NCBI GenBank assembly: GCA_902363335.1
Contig: CABIZV010000001.1
Span: 124,001-188,000, forward strand
DNA length: 64,000 nucleotides
From: Enterobacteriaceae bacterium
Lineage (GTDB): Bacteria > Pseudomonadota > Gammaproteobacteria > Enterobacterales > Enterobacteriaceae
Direction: 5' to 3'
Shown: positions 1 to 8,995 of the stretch, in pieces
Layout: each line of letters starts with the position of its first letter
Position numbering within the stretch: the stretch's first letter is position 1
Notes under the pieces: generated by a model
Databases searched by the model: none
What the model saw: only the letters and a program-made list of their open reading frames with translations
What the model was told of the DNA's origin: nothing
Made by a program: the position numbers and the translations under genes

Positions 1-804
1 GTGATTCGCGGCAAAATCGCCACCGTTTTCCACGGGATTGATATCTCCAGCCGCGAAGTGCTGAACCACTATCGCGGTGAATATCAGCAACTGTTTCGTC
101 GTGGCGACATGATGCTGCCGATAAGTCAGCTATGGGCCGAGCGGCTGAAAACGATGGGCTGTCCGGGAGAAAAAATCAGCGTCTCGCGGATGGGCGTCAA
201 TATGGAGAGATTCACGCTGCGCCCACTGAAAGCGCCGAGTGCTTGCCTGGAAATTATCTCAGTTGCGCGTTTGACTGAGAAAAAAGGGCTGCACGTGGCG
301 ATTGAAGCCTGCCGTCAGTTGAAGGCACAAGGCGTCAACTTCCGCTATCGCATTCTGGGGATTGGGCCCTGGGAGCGCCGTCTGCGTACCCTGATCGAAC
401 AGTATCAGCTTGAAGACCGGGTAGAGATGCCCGGTTTTAAGCCCAGTCATGAAGTGAAGGCGATGCTCGATGACGCCGACGTGTTCCTGCTGCCTTCTAT
501 TACCGGCGCGGATGGTGATATGGAAGGCATTCCCGTAGCGCTGATGGAGGCCATGGCCGTGGGGATCCCCGTGCTCTCGACCGTCCACAGCGGTATCCCG
601 GAGCTAATTGATTCCGGTAATTCCGGCTGGCTGGTGGCGGAGAATGACGCGAGGGCGCTGGCCGATAAACTGCGGGTATTGGCGGGAATGGACGAACAGA
701 CTCTCCAGCCGGTGGTGACGCGTGCACGTAAAAAAGTCGAAACTGATTTTAATCAGCAGCTCATTAACCGGCAGCTCGCCAGCCTGCTGCAGACGATTTG
801 CTAA
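1..804 (+). CDS. wcaL: colanic acid glycosyltransferase WcaL, 5'-truncated by window edge
   Basis: This is the C-terminal two thirds (267 residues) of a GT4-family glycosyltransferase matching WcaL, which adds a sugar to the colanic acid repeat unit at the cytoplasmic face of the inner membrane. The first codon is an internal GTG (valine in the family), so the true start lies before the window. Visible GT-B features are the donor-site stretch EIISVARLTEKKGL and the C-terminal motif EGIPVALMEAMAVGIPV with its two glutamates. The stop is followed after 9 bases by wcaM, the usual order at the end of the colanic acid operon. Identification is by remembered similarity to E. coli WcaL. Confidence 0.93.
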   Translation: MIRGKIATVFHGIDISSREVLNHYRGEYQQLFRRGDMMLPISQLWAERLKTMGCPGEKISVSRMGVNMERFTLRPLKAPSACLEIISVARLTEKKGLHVAIEACRQLKAQGVNFRYRILGIGPWERRLRTLIEQYQLEDRVEMPGFKPSHEVKAMLDDADVFLLPSITGADGDMEGIPVALMEAMAVGIPVLSTVHSGIPELIDSGNSGWLVAENDARALADKLRVLAGMDEQTLQPVVTRARKKVETDFNQQLINRQLASLLQTIC

Positions 805-813
805 GGAGGCCAG

Positions 814-2220
814 ATGCATACCTTAACCCGACGTTACTTCCTGACGGCAGGCGCAACGCTTGCCGCCGCACTACCCGTTTTGCCGGTCGCCACGGCGCGT
901 GCGGCAGAAAAAAAGAACACCGCCGATATTCGTGACTTTGTGAAGAACGGAGATTGGATCCGCGCGTTTAATGAGGCGTTTCGTCAGGCCGATATCGTGA
1001 GCGTTCCCGCCGATGTTGTCTGCGATAACATCAACACGGCGATTACCCTGCCGCCGGGGAAAACGCTGCAGGTGGCCGGTAGCCTGAAAGGCAATGGCCG
1101 GGGACGATTTATTGTACAAAAAGGCTGTCAGATTATCGGCAGCGGCGCGGCAAGTTTATACAATATCACCCTCGATATACGTGGCGGTGATTGCACTATT
1201 GCCGGGCTGACAATGAGCGGTTACGGACCGGTTGCGCAGATATTTATCGGTGGCAAAGATAAACAGCAGATGCGTAATCTCACGCTTACTCGCCTGACCA
1301 TCACCAAAGCCAATTACGGCATTCTGCGTCAGGGGTTCCACAACCAGTGGGTTGACGTCAACATTACCCATTGCCACTTCAGCTATCTTCAGGGTGACGC
1401 CATTGAGTGGAACGTGGCCATTAATGACCGCAACATCCTTATCTCCGATCATGTTATCGACTATATCGACTGCACTAACGGTAAGGTGAACTGGGGCATC
1501 GGTATTGGGCTTGCGGGCAGCACGTACGATAATGGCTACCCGGAAGAGCAGGCGGTCAAAAACTTCGTTGTCGCCAATATCACCGGCAGCAACTGCCGTC
1601 AGCTGGTGCATGTCGAGAATGGCAAGCATTTTATCATCCGCAATGTTAAGGCCAGCAATATTACGCCGGACTTCAGCAAGAAAGCGGGAATAGATAACGC
1701 CACGGTAGCAATATATGGCTGTGATAATTTTGTGATAGATGGTGTCGAGATGGTTAATAGTGCGGGAATGCTTATTGGCTATGGCGTTATCAAAGGCAAT
1801 TATTTGTCCATTCCGCAAAACTTCCGCCTGAATAATATACAGCTGGATAATAGTCAACTGGCCTACACGGTCAGGGGTATCCAGATTTCATCGGGCAACA
1901 ATCCTTCGTTCGTTTCCATCACCAACCTCAACATGAAGCATGCTTCGCTGGAGATCCATAACAAGCCACAGCATTTTTTCTTGCGCAATATCAATGTAAT
2001 GCAAGAATCCACGCGGGGAGCCGCCCTGCAAATTAACTTTGACATGCGCAAAGATGTCCGCGGCAAGTTTATGGCGCGTGATGACACGCTGCTGTCGCTG
2101 GCGAACGTAACGGCGGTGAACGAGAAAGGGCAGTCGTCGGTAGATATTGACCATATCGATCAACAGGTCGTCAACACAGAACGCCTCAACTTTGCGTTGC
2201 CGGCGCGTAGAGTACGATAA
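814..2220 (+). CDS. wcaM: colanic acid biosynthesis protein WcaM
   Basis: WcaM is the last gene of the colanic acid cluster; its biochemical role is not firmly established. The protein has 468 residues (E. coli form 464). The N-terminus reads TRRYFLTAG followed by an alanine-rich hydrophobic stretch ending near residue 31 (ATARAA), which resembles a twin-arginine signal, so export to the periplasm is inferred. The rest has the short recurrent hydrophobic/Asn/Gly pattern of a right-handed parallel beta-helix (for example NITLDIRGGDCTIAGL), the fold of pectate lyase-like proteins. The start is fixed by a strong GGAGG at 805-809. It probably shares the transcript of wcaL. Confidence 0.93.
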   Translation: MHTLTRRYFLTAGATLAAALPVLPVATARAAEKKNTADIRDFVKNGDWIRAFNEAFRQADIVSVPADVVCDNINTAITLPPGKTLQVAGSLKGNGRGRFIVQKGCQIIGSGAASLYNITLDIRGGDCTIAGLTMSGYGPVAQIFIGGKDKQQMRNLTLTRLTITKANYGILRQGFHNQWVDVNITHCHFSYLQGDAIEWNVAINDRNILISDHVIDYIDCTNGKVNWGIGIGLAGSTYDNGYPEEQAVKNFVVANITGSNCRQLVHVENGKHFIIRNVKASNITPDFSKKAGIDNATVAIYGCDNFVIDGVEMVNSAGMLIGYGVIKGNYLSIPQNFRLNNIQLDNSQLAYTVRGIQISSGNNPSFVSITNLNMKHASLEIHNKPQHFFLRNINVMQESTRGAALQINFDMRKDVRGKFMARDDTLLSLANVTAVNEKGQSSVDIDHIDQQVVNTERLNFALPARRVR

Positions 2221-2344
2221 TTTTCGCCATTCTCAGACAACACCCCGGGATCTCTCCTACCCGAATCAGTAATATGACAAAACAAAGTGGATTAAACACG
2301 GTTAATCGCTATAATTCAGCAACCGAATATAGGTGGACAAGATA

Positions 2345-3238
2345 ATGGTTAATTTGAAAGCAGTCATTCCGGTAGCGGGCTTGGGTATGAATATGTTACC
2401 CGCCACAAAGGCAATCCCTAAAGAGATGCTGCCGATCGTCGATAAGCCAATGATTCAGTACATCGTTGACGAAGTGGTTGCTGCTGGTATCAAAGAAATC
2501 GTTCTGGTAACCCACGCATCAAAAAACTCGGTGGAAAACCACTTCGACACCTCGTATGAACTTGAAGCGCTGCTCGAAATGCGCGTTAAACGCCAGCTGC
2601 TGGCGGAAGTTCAGGCAATCTGTCCACCTGGCGTAACCATCATGAACGTCCGTCAGGCTCAACCGCTGGGTCTGGGACACTCAATTCTTTGCGCGAAACC
2701 CATTGTTGGCGATAACCCGTTCGTGGTTGTCCTGCCAGACATCGTTCTGGATAACGCGTCTGCCGATCCGCTTCGTTACAACCTTGCTGCGATGGTCGCT
2801 CGTTTCAGAGAGACCGGCCGTAGTCAGGTACTGGCTAAACGCATGCCGGGCGATCTCTCTGAATACTCCGTTATTAAAACCAAAGAGCCTCTGGATGCTG
2901 AAGGTAAAGTCAGCCGTATCGTTGATTTTATCGAAAAACCGGATCAGCCGCAGGAGCTGGACTCCGATCTGATGGCAGTAGGGCGCTATGTACTGTCCGC
3001 TGATATCTGGGAAGAACTGGCGAAAACCGTGCCTGGCGCATGGGGCCGCATCCAGCTGACCGATGCGATTGCTGAACTGGCTAAAAAACAGTCTGTTGAT
3101 GCGATGCTGATGACGGGTCAGAGCTACGACTGCGGGAAGAAAATGGGGTATATGCAGGCGTTTGTGCAGTATGGGCTGCGGAATTTGAAGGATGGGGCTA
3201 AGTTCCGTAAAGGGATTGAGGCGTTATTGAGTCAGTAA
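2345..3238 (+). CDS. galF: GalF, UTP-glucose-1-phosphate uridylyltransferase-like
   Basis: GalF is a paralogue of GalU in the nucleotidyltransferase family making UDP-glucose; in E. coli it is a weak enzyme thought to modulate UDP-glucose supply for surface polysaccharides. The start at ATG 2345 gives 297 residues, the usual length, and is preceded by AGGTGG at 2331-2336; an in-frame GTG at 2333 lies inside that site and is rejected. The N-terminal nucleotide-binding segment is AVIPVAGLGMNMLPATKAIPK; as in other GalF proteins the GalU glycine-rich loop is altered. GalF marks the left border of enterobacterial O-antigen loci, which fits the low-GC genes that follow. Confidence 0.95.
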   Translation: MVNLKAVIPVAGLGMNMLPATKAIPKEMLPIVDKPMIQYIVDEVVAAGIKEIVLVTHASKNSVENHFDTSYELEALLEMRVKRQLLAEVQAICPPGVTIMNVRQAQPLGLGHSILCAKPIVGDNPFVVVLPDIVLDNASADPLRYNLAAMVARFRETGRSQVLAKRMPGDLSEYSVIKTKEPLDAEGKVSRIVDFIEKPDQPQELDSDLMAVGRYVLSADIWEELAKTVPGAWGRIQLTDAIAELAKKQSVDAMLMTGQSYDCGKKMGYMQAFVQYGLRNLKDGAKFRKGIEALLSQ

Positions 3239-3434
3239 CAAGCATTAGCTCTTCATGGGCAGTAAGCAATAAATGATAATAACGGCGGTGAACATTCTGA
3301 GCTGAAATTGTGATGCCGATGAATGTAACTGCCGTTTTGTTTTTAGAGAATCAGGGAGCAGTGAACGCAGTGTTGAAAAGCACTGAACGTATCTCTCATG
3401 ATTTAGATGTATCGTGAATTGATTGGTACGACAA

Positions 3435-3464
3435 TTGAACGATTTTTAGCATCACCGCTATATT
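3435..3464 (+). promoter_or_regulatory. putative promoter of the O-antigen operon
   Basis: In the 343-base gap between galF and wzx, TTGAAC (3435-3440) and TATATT (3459-3464) are separated by 18 bases, a reasonable sigma70 arrangement. It lies about 30 bases upstream of the JUMPStart element, the position expected for the operon promoter. The rest of the gap (3239-3434) shows no open reading frame or clear terminator. No start site is known here; the call is from sequence only. Confidence 0.5.
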
Positions 3465-3492
3465 GAATTCTTATCTGTCGTTAGGATTTTCA

Positions 3493-3531
3493 CAGTGCAC
3501 TGGTAGCTGTTGAGCCAGGGGCGGTAGCGTG
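3493..3531 (+). promoter_or_regulatory. JUMPStart sequence with ops element
   Basis: The stretch matches the conserved 39-base JUMPStart sequence found before enterobacterial polysaccharide operons, containing TGGTAGCTGTTGAGCCAGGG and ending with the ops core GGCGGTAGCGTG at 3520-3531. ops pauses RNA polymerase in the leader and recruits RfaH, which suppresses termination and allows long O-antigen transcripts to be completed. It sits about 50 bases upstream of wzx, so RfaH-dependent expression of the whole cluster is inferred. Confidence 0.93.
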
Positions 3532-3581
3532 CGTCAAAGAAATGTTATTAGAATGAAACGCTTATTATTTGAGAAAACTAA

Positions 3582-5021
3582 ATGACATTATTTAACAATG
3601 CGAAATGGGTGGCATTTTCGCAGGTTTTCAAAATCTTTGTACAGCTTGTAAATATTGTATATTTAGCGAGACTTATTGCGCCAAGTGAATATGGCATAAT
3701 GGCCATGGCATTAGTTGTAGTTAATTTTGGTAACCTCATTAGAGATTTAGGTACTGCAGCGGCAATTATTCAAAGAAAAGAAATAAATGATAATCTAATA
3801 AACGCGGTATTCTGGCTAAATGTGTTTATGGGATTATCTATAGCTTTAATTATTGCAGGTGGCTCTCCCTTTATTTCTGAGTTCTTCCATCAACCAAAAT
3901 TAACCCCGGTTTTATTATTGTTGGCGTTAATTTTTCCTATTTCAAGTAGTGCTTCGGCGCATTTGGCACTACTCGAAAGAGATTCTCGTTTTAAACAAAT
4001 TGCATTTATAGAAATTTCATCATCACTTGTATCAGTTGTTATTGCATTATTCATGGCATACAAGGGCTATGGAGTATATAGCCTTGTTTTCCAAGCCATA
4101 ATATTGAACGCGATGTCGTCAATTCAGCTCTGGAGAAGTTCTCGGTGGCGTCCTGCGTTAAGCAAAATCTTCGATATGGGTGAGTTGAAGAAAATATTTG
4201 GTTTTAGTGCAAATCTTTCAATTTTTAATTTCCTGAACTATTTCACAAGAAATGCTGATAATATCATTATCGGTCGATTTATGACTGATGCTATACTGGG
4301 CGCATACAGCCTGGCTTATCGGGTAATGTTATTTCCGCTACAAACCCTTACCTTTGTAGCGGGGAGATCCCTATTTCCTATTTTAAGCAAACATCAGGAT
4401 GATAATGATAAAATCAGGAATACATATTTAAACTGTGTATTCGTTATATTGTGTCTGGTCGTCCCTCTGATGACGGGGTTAGCATTATTACGGGAGCCTT
4501 TTGTTCTATTAGTGTTTGGCAAAGAATGGACTCTAACCGGCGAAATTTTACTTTGGCTGGCGCCTACAGCTATTCTTCAGTCCGTTCTAAGTACATCAGG
4601 TACTGTCTTTATGGCAAAAGGAAGAACGGATTTGCTTATGACACTTGGAATTCTAAGCATGATCCTTCAGGTGTCAGCATTTATAATTGGCGTTCAATAT
4701 AATATTATTATTTTTGCAAAATTATATTTTATCGCTAATTTAATTAATTTCATGCCTGCGATGCACTATCTGATGAAAATCATTAATGGTAGATTAACCG
4801 ATATAATTAAAAAATGTTATGCGATATTTATAGCTGATATTTTTATGATTATTTGCATCGTCGCTTTTGATAAAGTGATCACAGTGGATAACGCATATAT
4901 TAATCTAATCAGTAATGTTGTTATTGGTATGCTTTCATTTTCGCTGATGTTAGTTATATGTTCACGACAAGTGCGCCAGAAAATTGGTTTGAATTTTAGA
5001 AAGAGAATTATCAATGATTAG
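3582..5021 (+). CDS. wzx: O-antigen flippase Wzx (MOP/PST family)
   Basis: A 479-residue, very hydrophobic protein with about twelve predicted membrane segments; it resembles WzxC-type translocases of the MOP superfamily. The N-terminal segment NIVYLARLIAPSEYGIMAMA is typical of this group. Its role would be to flip undecaprenyl-diphosphate-linked O-units from the cytoplasmic to the periplasmic leaflet. It is the first gene behind JUMPStart and overlaps the next gene by 8 bases (ATGATTAG), indicating translational coupling. Base composition falls sharply here relative to galF, the usual sign of a horizontally exchanged O-antigen cassette. Serotype-specific assignment is not possible by eye. 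Confidence 0.88.
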   Translation: MTLFNNAKWVAFSQVFKIFVQLVNIVYLARLIAPSEYGIMAMALVVVNFGNLIRDLGTAAAIIQRKEINDNLINAVFWLNVFMGLSIALIIAGGSPFISEFFHQPKLTPVLLLLALIFPISSSASAHLALLERDSRFKQIAFIEISSSLVSVVIALFMAYKGYGVYSLVFQAIILNAMSSIQLWRSSRWRPALSKIFDMGELKKIFGFSANLSIFNFLNYFTRNADNIIIGRFMTDAILGAYSLAYRVMLFPLQTLTFVAGRSLFPILSKHQDDNDKIRNTYLNCVFVILCLVVPLMTGLALLREPFVLLVFGKEWTLTGEILLWLAPTAILQSVLSTSGTVFMAKGRTDLLMTLGILSMILQVSAFIIGVQYNIIIFAKLYFIANLINFMPAMHYLMKIINGRLTDIIKKCYAIFIADIFMIICIVAFDKVITVDNAYINLISNVVIGMLSFSLMLVICSRQVRQKIGLNFRKRIIND

Positions 5022-5844
5022 TGTTAATTTAACAACAACCTATTCTCGATTGGAACTTTGTGCAGCCACTGTGTGGTCTTTTTACAATCAATTGGTCATG
5101 CCTGATGTTATTAATCTTTGGGTCTCTAAAGAAAAATATCTGGCGGATGATGGTATAACAGTAATTCCCGAGTGGGTCGCTGAACTTAATACAATAAAAA
5201 ATATTATAAAAGTTAACTTTACCACTAATACTGGCCCGTACCGTAAAGTGATACCTGTATTACGCGCAGCGAAAGATGAAGATATCATTGTATATGCTGA
5301 TGATGATGTTATTTACGGAAGAGCATGGTTAGCCGGTCTGTTGAAAACCTATCATGCTAATGGCGGCAACTTAGTTGTTGCGTCTCGGATAAGATTAAAG
5401 AAAAAAAATATTTTTGGAAAGTATAAAAGTTATAATCTCTATCCATTGCAAAACAGTAATACTATTTTAGAAAAAGATTTTATTATTACTGGCATTGGCG
5501 GCTGTATTTTATCAAGAAAACATATCTTAGAAAGTCTATTAGTTTTAGATGATTATATGAATGTTGCACCAAAAACCGATGATATTTGGATAAGCAAATT
5601 AATCGAATTATCGGGTACCTCTGTGTATGCCTATGCAGATGGGATACCAACAGTTAATGAAATAGAACATTCAAATAATGCTCTCAATATCAGTAATACT
5701 GTTAGATTTGTCCACAACAATATTATGGTAAGACTAGCTGGTAAGATTCTTGCCGCAGTAACTGGCTATTTTGGTTGTTGTCTATCGAACAATGATAAAA
5801 TGATAAGAAATGTAGACAATTTTTTTAAAAATCATAAAAAGTAG
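5014..5844 (+). CDS. putative O-antigen glycosyltransferase
   Basis: A 276-residue soluble protein. It begins with a beta strand (MISVNLTTTYSRLELC) and contains DIIVYADDDVIYGRAWL near residues 90-107; the DDD triad is a plausible DxD metal/nucleotide-sugar site of a GT-A fold. A second acidic segment, KTDDIWISKLIELSG, near residue 190 resembles the ED(V)-type catalytic region. It lacks the standard N-terminal signature of family GT2, so it may belong to another GT-A family. It starts inside the end of wzx. Donor and linkage cannot be predicted; a sugar transferase for the O-unit is inferred from context and the acidic motif. Confidence 0.65.
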   Translation: MISVNLTTTYSRLELCAATVWSFYNQLVMPDVINLWVSKEKYLADDGITVIPEWVAELNTIKNIIKVNFTTNTGPYRKVIPVLRAAKDEDIIVYADDDVIYGRAWLAGLLKTYHANGGNLVVASRIRLKKKNIFGKYKSYNLYPLQNSNTILEKDFIITGIGGCILSRKHILESLLVLDDYMNVAPKTDDIWISKLIELSGTSVYAYADGIPTVNEIEHSNNALNISNTVRFVHNNIMVRLAGKILAAVTGYFGCCLSNNDKMIRNVDNFFKNHKK

Positions 5845-5867
5845 CTGATAAGCTTGATAGGGTAAGA

Positions 5868-6965
5868 ATGATTACGAATCCGGTCAGAACATGGAAGCTA
5901 TTGCTTTATATAGCATATGTGGCTTTTTGTTCGAAGGTGTTGATAACTCAGGTTTTAATATCCGAACCATCTTTAGAGCTATATAAATATATCTATAGCT
6001 TGATTTTTATTATAGCCTTAATATCTAGCCTGCCATTTTTGACGAGAAACAACTGGCTATTTATTTTAGTTCTACTATTATTTTTTAGCCTGACATATAT
6101 GCATTCGCGCACTACTGCAGGGTATTCCATTCTTGCACTTGGCTATTTTGCTATTGTTTGTCAAAAAATAAAAGTTAAGGAAGTGGCTGCGATAATCTTC
6201 TACGGAAATTTGAGTATTATACTCTTAATTTTCCCTTTGATTTTTTTCTCCGATTACCCGCTTTACGCTCCTGATAGTGTTTATGGTGTAAGGGCAACCT
6301 ATGGTTTCTATAACCCTAACATTTCTGCTATTCTGATACTCAGTTTGTGCATATCATTTTGTTGGTATCTGAGATATAAGACCGCAGATAAAATTACGTT
6401 TTTAGTGATTGCTATTTTAGCATGTCTGATTGGCGTATTTTTAATTGACCAAACCAAATCACGTACATCGGAAACATTATTGCTTATTTTTATGCTCGGA
6501 GTGGTATGGAGTGCATTTTCACCCAGGTTAAAATTCCAAAAGCTATCGTTACTTATGTTCTTGCTAGTGTCTCTGTCAATCATGGCATTCCAATTCTATA
6601 CCATTACACAATATAATACCGATATGTTGGATTTGAATATAACCATGTCGGGAAGAATTGGCTTAGGTAATATTTTATATTCCGAACTTGGTTGGCCTGA
6701 CTTGTTATACGGCGTCGATATCGAACCCTATACACCAATTGATTTCTTCTTCGTTGCATATGCATACACTAACGGAATACTTCTTTCGTTACTTACGTTT
6801 TATTTAATTGTTAGGAAGATAAAATCCATAAAACTAGATGTCATAGAAGTTAGTGCTATTCTAGTTACATTAATGACGACACTTACTGAACGTCAAATAC
6901 TCACACCTTATTGCTGCCTTATGTTATTCATTATCTTCGCCAAGCGTGTTGAAAAAGATACTTAA
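5868..6965 (+). CDS. wzy: O-antigen polymerase Wzy
   Basis: A 365-residue integral membrane protein with roughly ten hydrophobic segments and a long loop in the second half (about residues 245-295), the architecture of Wzy polymerases, which join flipped O-units en bloc in the periplasm. Wzy proteins share almost no sequence, so the call rests on topology, on the presence of a separate Wzx in the cluster, and on the absence of any other many-helix protein between galF and gnd. It begins 23 bases after the preceding transferase. The gene is AT-rich, with many rare ATA and TTA codons like its neighbours. Confidence 0.78.
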   Translation: MITNPVRTWKLLLYIAYVAFCSKVLITQVLISEPSLELYKYIYSLIFIIALISSLPFLTRNNWLFILVLLLFFSLTYMHSRTTAGYSILALGYFAIVCQKIKVKEVAAIIFYGNLSIILLIFPLIFFSDYPLYAPDSVYGVRATYGFYNPNISAILILSLCISFCWYLRYKTADKITFLVIAILACLIGVFLIDQTKSRTSETLLLIFMLGVVWSAFSPRLKFQKLSLLMFLLVSLSIMAFQFYTITQYNTDMLDLNITMSGRIGLGNILYSELGWPDLLYGVDIEPYTPIDFFFVAYAYTNGILLSLLTFYLIVRKIKSIKLDVIEVSAILVTLMTTLTERQILTPYCCLMLFIIFAKRVEKDT

Positions 6966-6984
6966 TTACTAAGAGTTAGATTAC

Positions 6985-7827
6985 ATGATCCCCGACTTAG
7001 TTTCAGTTTATATACCCACGCACAATAGAAAAGATCTGCTTTCCCGGGCAATACACTCAGTATTGAAACAAACATATAAGTCCGTTGAAATCATTGTTTC
7101 TGATGATGGCTCCAGGGACGGCACTTCTGAACTGATAGAGGAACTTCAAAGTAAGTTCCAGAATATTATTTACGTTAAAAGTGATATCGCTCAGGGAGCT
7201 TGTTTCGCTCGTAATAAAGCTATAAATCTGGCGAATGGAGAGTATATAACAGGGTTGGATGATGATGATGAATTTACCGAAGATCGTATAGAGAAGATGG
7301 TAAATACGTTAAAAAACAATCTAACAATAAGTTTTGTATGCACCGGTATCCAGATAGTTAACACTAATGGAACAGGAAAGGGATACACTCAACCAAGATT
7401 AATAACACTTCCAGACCTTTTGAATGAAAATGTTATCGGCAATCAAATCCTTACAAAAACAGCCTTATTAAAAGAAATTCATGGGTTTGATGAGACGTTA
7501 CCAGCATGGCAGGATTATGAGTGCTGGATTAGGTTTTGTGATACACATGGTCAAGGTTATAACACCGGCGAGTTAACTTATATCATGCACCTTGAACATG
7601 ACTTACCAAGAATATCAGGCAGTAAAAAAGTTAAAACTGCGATGGAAATAATTTTAGAGAAGCATAAAACGCTACTAAATAAAAAAAATAAAAGCAACAT
7701 GTACATAAACTATTGTTATCACTACGATCGCGAAATATCGTTAAAGCAACTTTTAAATCATCTAACTATGATAAACATTAAACGTTATCTGAAATTGAAA
7801 ATACGTAAAATATTAAACCTCAGATAA
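6985..7827 (+). CDS. GT2-family O-antigen glycosyltransferase
   Basis: A 280-residue protein with a clear GT2 GT-A N-terminus: VSVYIPTHNRKDLLSRAI, then EIIVSDDGSRDGTSEL (UDP-sugar binding aspartates) and GEYITGLDDDDEFTEDRI (DxD-like metal site) around residue 90. The segment LPAWQDYECWIRFCDTHG near residue 170 supplies the likely catalytic base region (xED analogue). It is presumably cytoplasmic or membrane-peripheral and adds one residue to the lipid-linked O-unit. The sugar specificity is unknown. Nineteen bases separate it from wzy. Confidence 0.82.
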   Translation: MIPDLVSVYIPTHNRKDLLSRAIHSVLKQTYKSVEIIVSDDGSRDGTSELIEELQSKFQNIIYVKSDIAQGACFARNKAINLANGEYITGLDDDDEFTEDRIEKMVNTLKNNLTISFVCTGIQIVNTNGTGKGYTQPRLITLPDLLNENVIGNQILTKTALLKEIHGFDETLPAWQDYECWIRFCDTHGQGYNTGELTYIMHLEHDLPRISGSKKVKTAMEIILEKHKTLLNKKNKSNMYINYCYHYDREISLKQLLNHLTMINIKRYLKLKIRKILNLR

Positions 7828-7864
7828 TAAAATTCACACAATATTAAACAACGAAATAGAAATC

Positions 7865-8995
7865 ATGCGGATTATATATATTATACAATCAATATACAGA
7901 ATGGGTGGTACTGAGAAAGCAACAATTGATCAGGCTAACTTGATCGCTCAGAATACCGATCATGATGTGCATATTGTATCCCTCTATAAAAAGGTTAATA
8001 AATCACAGCAGGTTTCTCATTTTATTGCAGACAACATTGAAATTCATTTTTTACATGAGAAAATAGAATTATTAAAACATTCAGATTCATTTTATAACTT
8101 AATCGATCTTTTGTTTAAACCTGCTTTGACTCGGCTAATTAATTCATTATCTCCAGATATTTGTATTTATACGTCCGTAAAATTATTTAGCTATGAACCA
8201 GCAAGAAAAAGTATCTTAATGGCTCATTTTAGATTTTCACATTTTATCAGTGGGAAAATAACCAAGTACTATTTGGAAAAGAATCATGATAAGTTCGACA
8301 AAGTGGTTTTTTTGTCCGAAGAAGATATGCATGATTATAATAAATATTACCATATTGATAATGGCTCATATATTCATAATTATTGCCATATCGAACCCAA
8401 GATGCGCTCAGATTTTAGCAATAAAACAATTTCCTATATAGGGCGAATTGATAACAGTCAAAAACAATTAAATCATGCACTTTTGATTATCAAAAAGCTT
8501 GTGGAACAGGGTAATTTTAGTGGCTGGCGCTTAAACTTATATGGCCGGGGCGCAGATGAAGAAGTACTTTTAACTGAGATCAAGGCGTTGGGTCTCAATG
8601 CTTATGTATTTTTAAAAGGCGCTTATTCCAATCTGGATTCTACTCTTGCTAAAACAGATGTTCTTATTTTAACTTCGAAATTTGAAGGGTTGCCTCTAAG
8701 CTTAATCGAAGCAGGTCTTTCTGGTATTCCACTTATTTCATATGACTGTAGCCCTGGTATCTCAGCTATCATTAAAGATAGTTACAATGGGTATTTAATT
8801 GAACAAGATAATACGAACGATTTTGCTCAACGTCTTGCGTCACTCATGAATAATAATGAGCGGTTGAAAGAGTTTGGAACGAATAGCTTAACTCATATGT
8901 TGGAACATTTTTCTCAATCAGTTATTTTAAATAAATGGCTATGCTTATTTAATGATTTATATAAAAATCATAAAAATGAAAGGATTAGCAAGTGA
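7865..8995 (+). CDS. GT4-family O-antigen glycosyltransferase
   Basis: A 376-residue GT-B enzyme. The N-terminal domain opens with IIYIIQSIYRMGGTEKATID, the acceptor-domain glycine loop of family GT4. The C-terminal donor domain shows ISYIGRIDNSQKQLNHAL and the hallmark SKFEGLPLSLIEAGLSGIPLI with its EX7E spacing around residues 277-292. Retaining transfer of a sugar (possibly mannose, since manB and manC are present) onto the O-unit is inferred. The stop codon overlaps the GTG start of the next gene by four bases. Confidence 0.8.
   Translation: MRIIYIIQSIYRMGGTEKATIDQANLIAQNTDHDVHIVSLYKKVNKSQQVSHFIADNIEIHFLHEKIELLKHSDSFYNLIDLLFKPALTRLINSLSPDICIYTSVKLFSYEPARKSILMAHFRFSHFISGKITKYYLEKNHDKFDKVVFLSEEDMHDYNKYYHIDNGSYIHNYCHIEPKMRSDFSNKTISYIGRIDNSQKQLNHALLIIKKLVEQGNFSGWRLNLYGRGADEEVLLTEIKALGLNAYVFLKGAYSNLDSTLAKTDVLILTSKFEGLPLSLIEAGLSGIPLISYDCSPGISAIIKDSYNGYLIEQDNTNDFAQRLASLMNNNERLKEFGTNSLTHMLEHFSQSVILNKWLCLFNDLYKNHKNERISK

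Noticed and set aside
1156..1857. 233-codon open frame antisense to wcaM
   Set aside because: It lies wholly within wcaM, shows no domain, and wcaM has a full family match.
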